Of a stretch of 64,000 nt of DNA, positions 1 to 11,002 are shown in pieces; position 1 is the stretch's first letter, and every line of letters starts with the position of its first letter. The position numbers were made by a program, and so were the translations under genes. Source of the DNA: Rhinopomastus cyanomelas (lineage: Eukaryota > Chordata > Aves > Bucerotiformes > Rhinopomastidae); contig VXBP01010399.1 in assembly GCA_013400115.1 (NCBI GenBank), positions 62,001 through 126,000 on the forward strand, written 5' to 3'. Under the pieces are notes generated by a model. The model was not told where the DNA came from. It ran no database searches and saw only the letters and a program-made list of their open reading frames with translations.

Positions 1-39
1 TTCTTCATCCACAGTGCCAGTGCAGAATGTGCTTTCACA

Positions 40-245
40 TAGAATCATTCAGGTTGGAAAAGATCCTTGGGATCATCAAGTCCAACCATCAGTCCTGCTC
101 TACAAGGTCCCCCAACACCACATCTAAGCGACTTTTAAACTCATCCTTGAGTGGGGACTCAACCAACAGCCCATTCCAATGCCTGACCGCACTCTCCGTT
201 AAGAATTTATTCATTGCAAACACTTCTCTCTCCCTTCCTCCTCAG
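40..245 (-). mobile_element. CR1 LINE fragment, group B
   Basis: Starts with the antisense CR1 3' end (AATCATTCAGGTTGG), then ATCATCAAGTCCAACCATCA, and ends after the segment coding the RWNRLP-type C-terminus of ORF2. Several substitutions; no frame is open. Confidence 0.88.
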
Positions 246-1160
246 ACTTAAAATAATATCTCTGCACAGCTATGCCTCTCTTTGTGCAAAGTCTTGCCAT
301 TGAAATTCCCAGCAAGAGTTACTTTTCATATTGACTCCAGTCCACTGGAAATGGTCTTAGACAACAAATTCTTTGTGCACAGAACTGGAGAAGTCTGCCT
401 TGCCACAGACAAATGTTTTAGCAGTATCTGTTCTGGCTTGCCACAGCTTTCCTTGAACAGCTGTTTGTAATCTCTTCCCTCCCATCTCCTTTCCTGCTAC
501 TCATCAGTCACTGATGTGTAGCAGAATGAACGGGGACTTAATATTTAATTAGCCTCCTAGTATTTGTAGGTGTGATGAAATAAACAGGGCTTCTCCAATG
601 AATCAGAAAGGATTAATATTAAATGCCTGGATTAATATTAAATGCCTCTTTTTCCTGAGACAAAAGTTGGTGAAAACATTGAGTATCAAGTACTTTCTTC
701 TGTCTTTTAGAATCATTATTTTTTATAACATGATTTTCCTTATATTAAAAAAAGTCAGTCAATGAAATATAGATACCCACATCTGGTTTCAAATTTAGAA
801 CTGAAATTGCTTTACAAAAATGAAAATATTTTCAGTTTCCTTTTAGAAAAAAAGGAAAGATGAAATAATATGTCCAGTGAAACTCAGTACGCAGCCAGCT
901 TCCTAAGTGCTAGACTGTCCACCTTCACAACAGTTCTAAGTCTGATTGATTCCCAGAAATTGTGGTGTCCAGCTCCAGTTTGCAACTCTTGTTTTTGAAA
1001 ACAATTCCTTTTAACATGTTCTCATGTTCAACATCCAACTAAAACAAGCCAGCAGCCTGCTGTTCTCCCTCCATAGCATTATTCTTTTTCCCTTTGTACT
1101 TGATGATTTTTCTCCAAGCTGAGCAGATTGATCAACATATTTCTCTTCATTTACACAAAC
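246..1160. other. unique intronic sequence
   Basis: AT-rich sequence without recognisable repeat apart from a perfect 19-bp tandem duplication at 610-647. No exon-like frame with splice sites was seen. Confidence 0.55.
610..647. repeat. 19-bp perfect tandem duplication
   Basis: The unit GGATTAATATTAAATGCCT occurs twice head to tail (610-628 and 629-647) with no mismatch, indicating a recent local duplication. Confidence 0.95.
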
Positions 1161-1161
1161 A

Positions 1162-1385
1162 GAATCATGGTAGTTGGAGGGAATCTCTGGGGATTACCCA
1201 GGTCTCTTAGTCCATCTAGTTCCACAGCACAATCAGATAGAGCAGGCTGCTCAGGACCGAGCCCCAATCAAGTTTTGAATATCTCCAGGTATGGAGACTC
1301 CACAGCTTAACTAGGCAACCTGTGGTAGGGCTTGGTCACTCTCACAGTGAAAGGTTTTCCTTATATTTTCGTGGAATGACAACAG
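1162..1385 (-). mobile_element. CR1 LINE fragment, old
   Basis: Degenerate antisense CR1: a 3' part near 1170-1215, a GAATATCTCCAG segment at about 1277 and a CTCACAGTGAAAGG segment near 1341 lie in consensus order. Divergence is clearly higher than in group A copies. Confidence 0.75.
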
Positions 1386-1435
1386 AAGATTCCCAAAGGA
1401 TTTTAAAGCTAGTATTTGATCACATCACTTACAGA

Positions 1436-1634
1436 TAAGGAAGAATTTCTTCACTGAAAGAACTGGTCATTGGAAAAGGCTGCTCAGTGAGGTCACCACC
1501 CATTGAGCTATTTAAACATCAGGACCTGGTGCTTAGGGACATGATTTAGTGGTGACCTGGCAGTGCTAGGTCAAAGGTTGGACTTGATGATCTTAAAGGT
1601 CTCTTTCAACCAAAGATATTCTGTGATTCTAAGC
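1436..1634 (+). mobile_element. CR1 LINE fragment
   Basis: Sense CR1 from AAGAATTTCTTCACTG through GGACTTGATGATCTTAAAGG to a terminal TTCTGTGATTC. It lies tail to tail with the preceding antisense copy. Confidence 0.85.
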
Positions 1635-2796
1635 TAGAAGCCCATCTTTCTCTTAACATCAATAGCCCAGAGAGGAGGCTTCTAAATGTGCAGAGGAAAC
1701 AGGAGCCAAATGAAGAGTTGATGAAAAAGATATCTGAGCATTGAAGTTTGCAATGCTTTCATTATTTTTTTATTTACCTCTTTTTTTTTCCCTAGCATTG
1801 AGACTATTCCAGTGGGAAATGAGTGTACAGGTGTTGTGCATCTTAAGGGAGAAGTGCACTTTATAGAGGGCACACAACATCCTCTTTTCCAAAGAAACAT
1901 TTCGCACATTCCACCCTATGAGATTTTTCTAACTGTTCATTTAAAGTGAAAGAAATTAACTTCTATGAAGTACAGCCAAGTTTTGAGAACACAATCTAAA
2001 ACTCTTCAAAGGCAATGGAAACATTTAATTTCTCTTTATTGTTTAAAATCTAAAAAAGGAGTTGACATTGCCTCTAAAAATAAATGAAGCAAAGTCTACT
2101 TTATAATGAAATGTTTCTTTCCCCCAGTGTGGCAAGGTAACAGCCCAGCTGCCCTTCAAGTGCATTCAAAGTAATCACAGTGGGTTTTGAATCTTAAGAA
2201 AAATGTCTATTTCTTAAAAGTTTCAAGAAAAAGAACCTCAAAGCTACAAAGAGTTAGCTAATCCTCAAATCTACCCAGAAGTAGATGTCTGGTGTTCTGA
2301 CAAACAGCCAAGGCACAGCTTCTGCTCCCTGCAGCTCCCATCTCCCTGCTTCCCCAGAGGGTCTGCTGCTGCTGCCAGTCAGCAGGACTCTCCAGTATGA
2401 TGCCTTCTTGAAAACCCTGAGGGAATAACATGTCACACACCTCCTGTGACCTCGGGGCACACAGCACTTACACAAAGACCTCAGCACTCATCTGATCACC
2501 TTTACCCATGAGAAACCTGAATATATGAAATATTCCCCTGAATTTGCTGTGGCATATTGTCTCATAGCTCCTACACCACAGGTGGCAGAGACATTGCTGC
2601 TATCTGACTAGAGAGTTAAACCTTTCCTCATCAAGTGCCAGAGGCAATGAATCCATACCAATGCATGGGGTGAGAGTCCCCACATTGAAAGGCAGGTGCA
2701 GGACACTGAGCCCCATCCAGCTGCAGTCTGCTCCTTTTGCTGAGTACTGTCCATCAGTGCTGGCACACAGCCCCAAACTTCCTTCAATTTGTGTAA
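1635..2796. other. unique intronic sequence
   Basis: No gene or repeat recognised. The 2,260-2,800 part is moderately GC-richer than its surroundings, but its open frames have no splice context or recognisable domain. Confidence 0.5.
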
Positions 2797-3115
2797 CTAC
2801 CTGAAGTGAAGTTGTAGCCAAGCTGGAGGTCAGGCTTATCTCCCAGGCAACCAGTGACAGGATGAGAAGGCAGGGCCTGAAGCTGCACCAAGGGAGGGTT
2901 AGGTTGGATATTAGGAAGCTCTTCCTCATGGAAAGAGTGATCAGATACAGGGATGGACTGCCCAGGGCAGTGGTGAGGTCCCCATCCCTGGAGGAGTTTA
3001 AGGACGGAGTGGATGTGGCCCTTAGTGCCATGGTCTAGCTGTTGTGGTGATGTCAGGTCATCAGCTGGGCTGGATGACCTCAGAGATCTTTTCCAGCCTC
3101 AATTCTGTGATTCTT
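2797..3115 (+). mobile_element. CR1 LINE fragment, group C
   Basis: Sense copy with GAAGTTGTAGCCAAGC, TTAGGTTGGATATTAGGAAG, TGGACTGCCCAGGGCAGTGG and a 3' end GATCTTTTCCAGCCTCAATTCTG. Keeps the GTGGTGATGTCAGGTCAT segment typical of group C. Confidence 0.92.
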
Positions 3116-3674
3116 GAGACACTTACTTGTACCTACCAGAGACTGAGCATCCATTTCTCTGTAGAGCAGGAATTACATGCCTGAACACAAGGAGATGCTC
3201 AAAGGGCAGGGCAAAGACTCACATGCTCATCTGAGCATCAGTAACACAAGTCTCAGAACAGCAGGGGAGGTAGCAGAGATGGTTTATTTATTGCCATCGC
3301 TGTTCGGGAGGCAGATGGGGTTTTAGCAACCATTTCACCTCAAACAAACTGAACAGCTTCCAATAGATAGTCCGTATGAGACCCGCAACAGAGGTAGCCC
3401 CTATGAGGGGCTTTTGCACTTGCAGTACTACAGGTACCTGAGCTGCCACCTCAAGGGCTTGTCAATGAATATCTTCATGGCCTTGCAGGCACATTCCTGC
3501 AGGTCACATAGCAAGGCTGAACAACTGCTGGGACGTCTCAGCTGGCCATGGTCATTAGACAGGAGTGGCAGGCAGGGTAATTATTGAATAAGCGCTATCA
3601 AAGGCAGTACAACCAATCCTGTGGCCACGACCCATGAATATTGGGTGAGGAAGAGAAAAGCAGCTTGGATCAAA

Positions 3675-4198
3675 GAATCATAGACTCATAGAATCATTAC
3701 TGATTGGAAGGGACCTCAAAAGATCATCTAGTCCAATCCCCCTGCCACAGCAGGATTCCCTAGATCAAGTCCTACAGGAACATGGCCAGACAGGTTTTAA
3801 ATGTCTCCAGAGAAGGAGGCTCCACCACCCCCCTGGGCAGCCTGTTCCAGTGCTCTGTCATCCTCACCAAGAAGAAGTTCCTTCTAATATTTATATGGAA
3901 GCTCCTATGTTCCATCTCACACCTATTGCCCCTTGTCCTATCACTAGATGACATTGAGAAGAGCCTGGCTCCATCCTCCTGACACCAATCCTTCACATAT
4001 TTATAGACATCAATGAGGTCACCCCTCAGTCTCCTCTTCTCCAACGTAAAGAGACCCAGCTCCCTCAGCCTCTCCTCGTAAGGGAGGTGCTCCACTTCCT
4101 TCATCATCCTCGTTGCTCTACGCTGGACTCCCTGCAGCATCTCCACATCCCTCTTGAACTGAGGGGCCCAGAACTGGACACAGTACTCCAGATGCACA
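3675..4198 (-). mobile_element. CR1 LINE, group A, with open ORF2 C-terminus
   Basis: Antisense copy of 524 bp with intact 3' octamers at the left. On the minus strand 3,772-4,197 is an uninterrupted frame of 141 codons: the C-terminal end of CR1 ORF2 after the reverse transcriptase, with RRATRMMKEVEHLPYEERLR, LFTLEKRRLRGDL and EHWNRLPRGVVE. It ends in a TAG a few codons before the usual LCDLV terminus. One of the best preserved copies here, so probably young. Confidence 0.95.
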
Positions 4199-4736
4199 CG
4201 TAAGTTTCCTCTGAGCCATGAGGATCCCGCAGCTACTTCAGAAGCAGTGTGGCTTGCACACTTGTTTTCAAGGTTCGGTGTAATGCATAGTCCAACCCCT
4301 GATAAGAAAATTCATGATTTAACAAATCTGATTAAATCTGTAGTAAGAAAGCATGGAGTAACCATGGGGTAGTCTTTGTTGTAAGTGCTTAGGTAAGGCT
4401 TCTCTCTTCTCTACCATTCTGACTTTGGGCAAAACCAGTTTTCCTCCATTTAAACATCATCACCTCATTAGAGTGTTAGTGTCAAAGTAAATGTAGCAGC
4501 CAGGGGAGGCAAAATTAATGACATCAGGACAACATAACTACCCCAAGGCTTACAAATCAAGGTGACATTCCTTGTTGGGAAGTGATTACTTCTATTTATG
4601 AGGTTGTCTAACTATGGGATTTCTGTAGAACTCATCACCCTGACTCCATAAGTATTATCATAACCAGAGAGTTCCTTCTTCTTTGGAAACATACACTACA
4701 AAGAATTACAGAAATTACTATGCTTATGTCACCTGT
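4199..4736. other. unique intronic sequence
   Basis: AT-rich, no repeat or exon recognised. Confidence 0.5.
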
Positions 4737-4892
4737 TCACAGAATCACAGGACAGAACATTAGGGATTGGAAGAGACCTTGAAAGATCATCCAGTCCAAT
4801 CCCCCGACACAGCAGGATCACCTAAAGGAAGTCACACAGAAACATGGCCAAGCGGGTTTTAAACGTCTCCAGAGAAGGAGACTAAACAACCT
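4737..4892 (-). mobile_element. CR1 LINE fragment, group A
   Basis: Short antisense copy: GGATTGGAAGAGACCTTGAA at the 3' side, CAGGATCACCTAAAG, and truncation just after GTCTCCAGAGAAGGAGACT. Confidence 0.93.
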
Positions 4893-5509
4893 ATTATTCA
4901 CTGATGGCAATTACCCGTGCCAAGCAAGCAAATAAACAACCTAACAAACCCAAATGTGAAAAAAACCACCAAGTCAGAGATCTCAAGGAACCTCTGAAAT
5001 GCAGTAATTGCGTGGTGCTTTGCACTGATGTAATTTGCTGGAAAAAATCAAATAAAGACAAAACTATTATTCTGCTTCATCAAGCTAAAACAAGCATCCT
5101 CTGAAAGTTCATCTGGCATGTATAATAACTTTGTTCTTATGGAAATGCTGTCTCTCCTGGCTGGAATGTAGCAACAGTTTTGGGTGTTGACTGTTCCATG
5201 TGAGACACAGAACCATATTCTATGATATCAATGTATATCTATGATCAAAGAATAAGGCTAAGAGCCACAAGGGCCCTTCTTCAGATCCAGAACAAGACCT
5301 TCATGCATAGCTATTTTGGTGTCTAAATCCTTTTTAGACCTCTAATTTCCACTGACACTACTGAGCCCAAATGCTATCAAGTATCTGAAGAAGGTATTTG
5401 AGTAACACTGCTTTATGACAGTAGTATTTTACAGACTGGAGGAGGACACAAAACATGCCCTACACAAAACAAGCAAGGGAGAGACAAGGATGCATGAATA
5501 AATAACAAG
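4893..5509. other. unique intronic sequence
   Basis: No recognisable repeat or gene. The 66-codon frame at 4,904-5,104 is low-complexity and has no family features. Confidence 0.5.
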
Positions 5510-5738
5510 GCATTAGTTAGGTTGGATGTTAGGAAGCCCTTCCTCAGGGAAAGGGTGATCAGACATTGGAATGGACTGCCCAGGGGGATGGTGGAGTCCC
5601 TATCCCTGGAGGTGTTTAAGGACAGACTGGAAGTGGCACTTACTGACATGGTCTAGCTGATGTGACGTTAGGTCATAGGCTGGACTTGATGATCTTAGAG
5701 GGCTTTTCCAGCCTCAGTAATTCTGTGATTCAGTGATT
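5510..5738 (+). mobile_element. CR1 LINE fragment, group C
   Basis: Sense copy starting near GTTAGGTTGGATGTTAGG, with GACATGGTCTAGCTGATGTG and the 3' end GCCTCAGTAATTCTGTGATT. Confidence 0.93.
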
Positions 5739-8700
5739 ACAGGTAGAGGAAAACACATTCTTGCCCTAGTTCCAGCTGCCTCTTTCCAGATGTACATGTG
5801 CAGGCACACACATGAATATAAACAAAATGGCACCAGTAGAATTCATCTCTTAAATAAAGACTCAAGCTGCTACACTGGTTAACTTGAGAAAACATATGAG
5901 CAAACATACAGCCTTATGACATCACCTGGATAGAAAAAGACCATGTGACAATCCAAAATTGAAAGCTTTTCTTCAGCAAGATCTCACTGAGGCCTCGCAA
6001 GACAAATACTCCAGTGATTGTCGGATCCAAGTGATTACGGAATGAGTCACGGAAAAGAAAATATCTCTGGAGTACATACAGCTAAAGCCATATCTATATC
6101 TATATATCTAGATATCTGTACATACATACATATATATATGTGTGTACACACTGACAAAGTCTGAGGTCAAACAAGCGAGTAATCAATTTCTGAAGTGGTA
6201 TGTGAGCGTTCAGCTGTGGGACTATTGCTGAATGTAACCAAAATCATGCCAGTAAAATCCAATAAACCTTTCACGGAAGGAGAATCCATGCTAAGATGCA
6301 CTTTTCTTGTGCCTTAAAGCTCGTGTGGAAAATTGTTGGATTGGCATGATTCACACTCAGTGAATGGCTTTGTCTGCAGACCTGGTTGTGGAAGAGGAAG
6401 GTTAGTCTCCGACTACAAACCCTCTTCAGTTCTGCTCTGGCATTACAGGATAGTCCATAGGACGTGTTCATTCTTCCCTGCTTCTTTCTGTTGAGGCTGA
6501 TAACAGCAGTGTATATTGCTGTCAGCTCTGAGGTGCAGTGGGATATTTCCACACAGGTTATCTAATAGACACTGCACAAGAACAATTTTCAGGCACTATT
6601 TTATTTCACTCCACAAACCAGGTAGCTCAGAAATGAAAAGCCCTTTAAACAGTTGACATGCCCCTGATTTACCCAGCTAACCTGAACTATTCTACAAAGA
6701 ATAGCCACAGTAGTCATAACAGATTGTGTAAGTCACCCAGATAGTCTGAGGGCTGCTACCAGTGTAGCCATGGCAGGCTGGAAATCACTGGAGGCCATTA
6801 ACCTGAGGCATTTTAGCTTGTATTCTGAGCTCTGTATCATCTCGGTGTGGCGCAGAGCACCTCTGAGCAAATTACTTGAGAGCTAACTCAGATATTTCTA
6901 CACAAACCTCAGTCACACTTGTGACTGCGGGCAGCCAGTCCCAGAGCTAAAGCCTTCCATGTGCTAATGAGTCTGTGGAAATAAATCTAAAAACAGTGAA
7001 TCAGATTCCTGATTCATTGGACTCTTCCCTTTGGAACTACAGGCCTACAGTCCAAAGTTACTTAGTACTTATGTCAACTTTGAAAATATTCAAACAAATT
7101 CTTTGTGCGTCCATCAAACTTTTTTTTCCTTAAGCCCTCCCTTCTGCACTCAAATATTTGCATTCCAAGTCATGGCAAGCACCTCACGGGAAGTCATCCA
7201 CTTCTGAAATCTTCCTTCCTCCAGTGCAACTCGTAGTACTAGTGGAGATTGAATTGTTTGGTTTTCTTATGACATGAAAAAATCTGAGCACCTTCTTTTT
7301 TTCTTATCATAAGGCAGCACTCACTGAAGTGAGCAAATGTAAAGGTAGAGGCTGTCAGTCTCACTGCGAGCAGGTAGCACAGAAGCTCCTTGCACCTGAT
7401 TCTGAGGAGCTGCTCAGTTGCTTTGCATTAATGAAGACAGAGCTCTTCACTGCTGATCGGCATGTGAACTGCATGATGTGTGCAGAGGCCTGGGATGCTC
7501 CTGAAGGGGGTTAAATAAGAGATGGTGTCACATCTCTGGTCAGGGAATCTGTAGTCGAGTCAAACTCCTCCTGGGCAATCTTCTTTTTAATAATGTTTTA
7601 CAAAGTCAGTGTAGCCAATTCATCTAAGAGACCACATGGAACCACAAGGTAAAAAAGGTTCACTAAGAAGAGAAGGCAGAAGGGAAGATCTACTTAATGA
7701 AAAACACAAAACAAAGGTACTACTAATATTATTGAAATGCTGTCAACCAGCCTAGGATTTTATTTTTCAGTCAGAATGAGCTGCTTCATTCTGCTCAGCA
7801 CCCTCACCTCAAAGCCTCTACTTTAAAAACGCACACGACCCCAATGGGTTCTTTGTTCCTTTCTCTCTAAACATTCCTTGCTTTGCTCCTTCTCTGTGAT
7901 TCTGATCTTCTGTTGCAGAAATTAATGGAGATCAGTTAGGGGTGTCAATAATAAGTACAGTAATGAATACAGGCTTTGGTGGCCACAGAGATGTCTCAGA
8001 ATCAATCTTTACTCTTTTTTTTTAACTGGCCTTCAGATATTCAATTTATTTAACAATTTTATCAGCTTTCATTTAAAGTCTCCATAAAGTTCCTTGCCTG
8101 GCTGTCAGAAGACATACGCAGGGCTTGAAAAAGAGCATCTTCTGCTCTAACAAAAAACGTTTGGCTAAAATTTGCTGTGACTAACGTTACTAACATTGAT
8201 TTATGTCTGACAGGGATTTATACCTGGGACAGAGGAGCAATGGGATTCAAGGAAACAGGATGGCTCAGGCATAAGGACTAATGAAAGGAACTGGTACCGA
8301 TTGCAATCTGCAGCTGGGAGGGGACACACAGACCCATCTACTCACCACATTGAGCACTAATACAATACAATTTTCTTTTTACTTTGAAACCTTTCCCATG
8401 TTTTACTACTTTCTAGTTCAACTCATTTCCATACGATTACTTGGAAATTAATTCCTGTCTCCTGCCTATCAGCTTCAATGGTCTCATCTGTTGCACGTTT
8501 GGGTCAGCCTCCTATCCCTCCCCTTCACATATCCCAGCTCCCTTTGGGAAGCTCCTGTGTGGTCTCCCACATCCTGAATACCGAAAAGGATCTTTCTTTT
8601 AACTGCAAGACATCCTTAAAACACCTCTCCCCAATTCCATTTAGTCAGTTTGTCTTATACAGAAAATGGCTGGAAGAATGGAAGAAGGAATGAAAACTCT

Positions 8701-9424
8701 TAACCCATCAAGAAAATAAGGATTTGATAAACTGACTAGCAGTATCAAATAAGGTGTTTGATACGGGGTGCTCACTGCTTTGCTGTGAGGAGCATCACAT
8801 GGATGCCACATAGGCTCAGAGCTCTGCTGACATAAAGTATGTTGTAGGGTCAGGGCATCTGGTCTTCTTCTGGTTTCTACCACAAGTAATTGTCCTCTAC
8901 AGAGTCATGCAAATGAGACTATAACCATACAGAAGACTTTATTGGCCTAAATTGAATCTATGCTTAGTTATTTATAACTGTGATACATGGAAGTTTATAT
9001 TGTATTTCCAAAAGAGTTAAAACCTTATTTAACAGATTGTATGTTCTTTACATCACACAAAACAAACCTCGAAGTGAAGAATTAAAATTCTCACGGGTGC
9101 AGAGTCAAAGAGCTACAAAATTATTCTCAGGAGGATGGAGCTAAACAGCTGTAAAATTATCTCAGATGCTTATTTTTATGACAGTTTCTATAACCAGACT
9201 GACCAAAGGCTTTTAACACCTCAGACTGCTCCATCCGATGGGATATGATTGTATGGAAAGGAAAGTTACTGCAGTATGAGACCCTTATGTGGCGTGGCTA
9301 CATCATTTTAGTCTGGCATGGGGAGAATATATGCTTTTCTTTCTGCACAGGCAACAGGCTACCTTCACATTGGGCAGAAAAGGAATTTTTAGATATGCTC
9401 CTGAGCTGGCCTCATGCACATCAT
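5739..9424. other. long repeat-poor intronic block
   Basis: The longest stretch in the window without a CR1 copy (3.7 kb). It contains a TA-rich microsatellite at 6,090-6,150 and otherwise unique sequence. The 93-codon minus-strand frame at 6,271-6,552 has no recognisable domain and no splice context, so I do not call it a gene. Depletion of insertions in a CR1-dense locus can mark functional sequence, but nothing specific is visible. Confidence 0.5.
6090..6150. repeat. TA-rich simple repeat
   Basis: Interrupted (TATC)/(TA)/(CATA) tract with ATATATATATG near its right end. Confidence 0.9.
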
Positions 9425-9791
9425 TTCACAGAATCACAGAATTATTGAGGCTGGAAAAGACCTCTAAGATCATCAAGTCCAGCCTGTGATTTAACATCAC
9501 CCCATCAGCTAGACCAGGGCACTAAGTACCACATCAAGTCTGTCCTTAAACACCTCCAGAGATGGAGACTCCGCCACCGCCCTGGGCAGTCCAGTCCAGG
9601 GTCTGGTCACCCTTTCCATGAGGAAGGGCTTCCTAACATCCAACCTAACCCTCCTCTGGCACAGCTTCAGGCCCTGCCCTCTCATCCTGTCACTAGTTGC
9701 CTGGGAGAAGAGCCCAATCCCCCCTGTCTAGAACCTCCCTTCAGGTAATTGTATAGAGGGTTAAGACCCCCCCCGATTCTCCTCTTCTCCA
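9425..9791 (-). mobile_element. CR1 LINE fragment, group C (3' portion)
   Basis: Antisense copy: CACAGAATTATTGAGGCTGG at its 3' end, then the group C segment, ending at CTCCTCTTCTCCA. The expected continuation GGCTAAGCAACCCC occurs only at 9,963, so the element is interrupted by the insertion at about 9,792-9,965. Confidence 0.93.
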
Positions 9792-9965
9792 CAGAATCAG
9801 AGAATGTTAGAGGTTGGAAGTGACCTCAAAAGACCATCTAAGTCCAACCCTCCCTGCTGGAGCAGGTTAAGCCTACAGTACTGCCTCAAGATGTCCTACA
9901 TGGGGCTCAGACCACTGACCCCAGGAATTCAGAGTCCCATGCTCTACCAGCCAAGCCAACCAGGC
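9792..9965 (-). mobile_element. tRNA-Lys-headed, CR1-tailed SINE-like chimera
   Basis: On the minus strand this reads as a degenerate tRNA (9,965 down to 9,892), a short linker, then a CR1 3' end of about 80-100 bp ending in TGATTCTGTG. The head matches tRNA-Lys(CUU) from the acceptor GCCTGGT through GGTAGAGCATGGGACTCT to the T arm GGTCTGAGCCCC, with A- and B-box-like segments in place. The loop now reads CTCTGAA, so the anticodon is CTG, not CTT. The unit splits a group C CR1 exactly between CTTCTCCA and GGCTAAGC; target duplication is short or unclear. Known parallels are the turtle polIII/SINE (tRNA-Lys head, CR1-like tail) and passerine TguSINE1. It could also be a one-off chimeric retrocopy; only one copy is in this window. 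Confidence 0.78.
9892..9965 (-). pseudogene. tRNA-Lys-derived pseudo-tRNA (SINE head)
   Basis: 74-nt tRNA-like sequence. Acceptor halves GCCTGGT and GTAGGAC, D-arm GGCTTGGCTGGTAGAGC, anticodon arm TGGGA-CTCTGAA-TTCCT (imperfect stem), T-arm GGTCTGAGCCCC. Similarity to tRNA-Lys is strongest in the D-arm/anticodon half and T-arm. Stem mismatches and the changed anticodon make a functional tRNA unlikely. Confidence 0.75.
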
Positions 9966-10010
9966 TAAGCAACCCCAGCTTCCTCAGCTTCCACAACAGC
10001 TGCTTTGAAT
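9963..10010 (-). mobile_element. CR1 LINE fragment, continuation of the split group C copy
   Basis: GGCTAAGCAACCCCAGCTTC then CTCAGCTT continues the antisense CR1 broken at 9,791. It fades into unique sequence by about 10,010. Confidence 0.8.
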
Positions 10011-10634
10011 TGCAATGTGAGAGTTTACAGCAGCATTCTAGCTGAAGCCTTACTGTCATTTTATTTATTACTTAGAACTAATTTGTTATTAGACATAGTT
10101 AACAGCAACAGAAGAAAGAGCAGCCCTGATAAGACAGCTTTATAGCCTAAGACGATGTCATAAAGACAACACACATTGGGACTGCACTCATTAGAGACAG
10201 CCTAACATAATGAGTATTGAGCTGCTAAATTGTTATCCTAGGTTCTCCCTGACTACACTGGTTTAAGGAAAACATTTAGCTTCTTCTGGGCTGTATTTCC
10301 CTAAGGGCAAAAGCAATGGAGATAGTTGTGCTCCCAGGATGGAGAAAGACTGTGTGAGTATCACTTGAGCATCAGTTACTGTTCAAGGGGAACTGCCCAC
10401 AATTCAGCTAGCTGCAGATGTGTCCGGTTGCTTCCCTGCAGTTCTGGGCTTTGGAAACACAGAAACACACAGACAGGGGTTAGCTTTCCAAGAAGAGTAT
10501 CATACTGCTACTGTTCTTCTGGACAGCACACTATTTGCAATAACTCATAACATCTCAGCCCCAGGACAGGTAGAAAGAGTTTCAGTGTCTGATGCTTTGG
10601 TGCACAACACCCAGACCCTTGCAGAAGGATCTTA
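10011..10634. other. unique intronic sequence
   Basis: No repeat or exon recognised. Confidence 0.5.
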
Positions 10635-11002
10635 AGGGCTTGGAGAAGAGGAGACTGAGGGGTGAACTCATTAAAGTCTATATGTATTTGAAGGGTGAGT
10701 GTCAAGATGGTGGAGCCAGGCTCTTCTCAATGTCATTTAGTGATAGGACGAGGGGAAATGGGTGTAAGCTGGAACAGAGGAGGTACCACATCAATATGAG
10801 AAGGAACTTCTTCCCAGTGAGGGTGACAGAGCACTGGAACAGGCTGCCCAGGGAGGCTGTGGAGTCTCCTTCACTGGAGACATTTAAAACAAGCCTGGAT
10901 ACGTTCCTGTGCAACTTGGTCTAGGCGATCCTGCTGTGTCAGGGGGATTGGACTAGGTGATCTTTCAAGATCCCTTCCAATCCCTAATGATTCTATGATT
11001 CA
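10635..11002 (+). mobile_element. CR1 LINE, group A
   Basis: Sense copy with an open ORF2 tail to 10,924 (GARLFSMSFSDRTRGNG, RRNFFPVRVTEHWNRLPREA, ending CNLV before a TAG), then the 3' UTR and TGATTCTATGATT. Well preserved. Confidence 0.95.

Noticed and set aside
2600..3031. 143-codon minus-strand frame
   Set aside because: Antisense shadow of the sense group C CR1.
6271..6552. 93-codon minus-strand frame
   Set aside because: No domain, signal or splice context; expected by chance in 64 kb on six frames.
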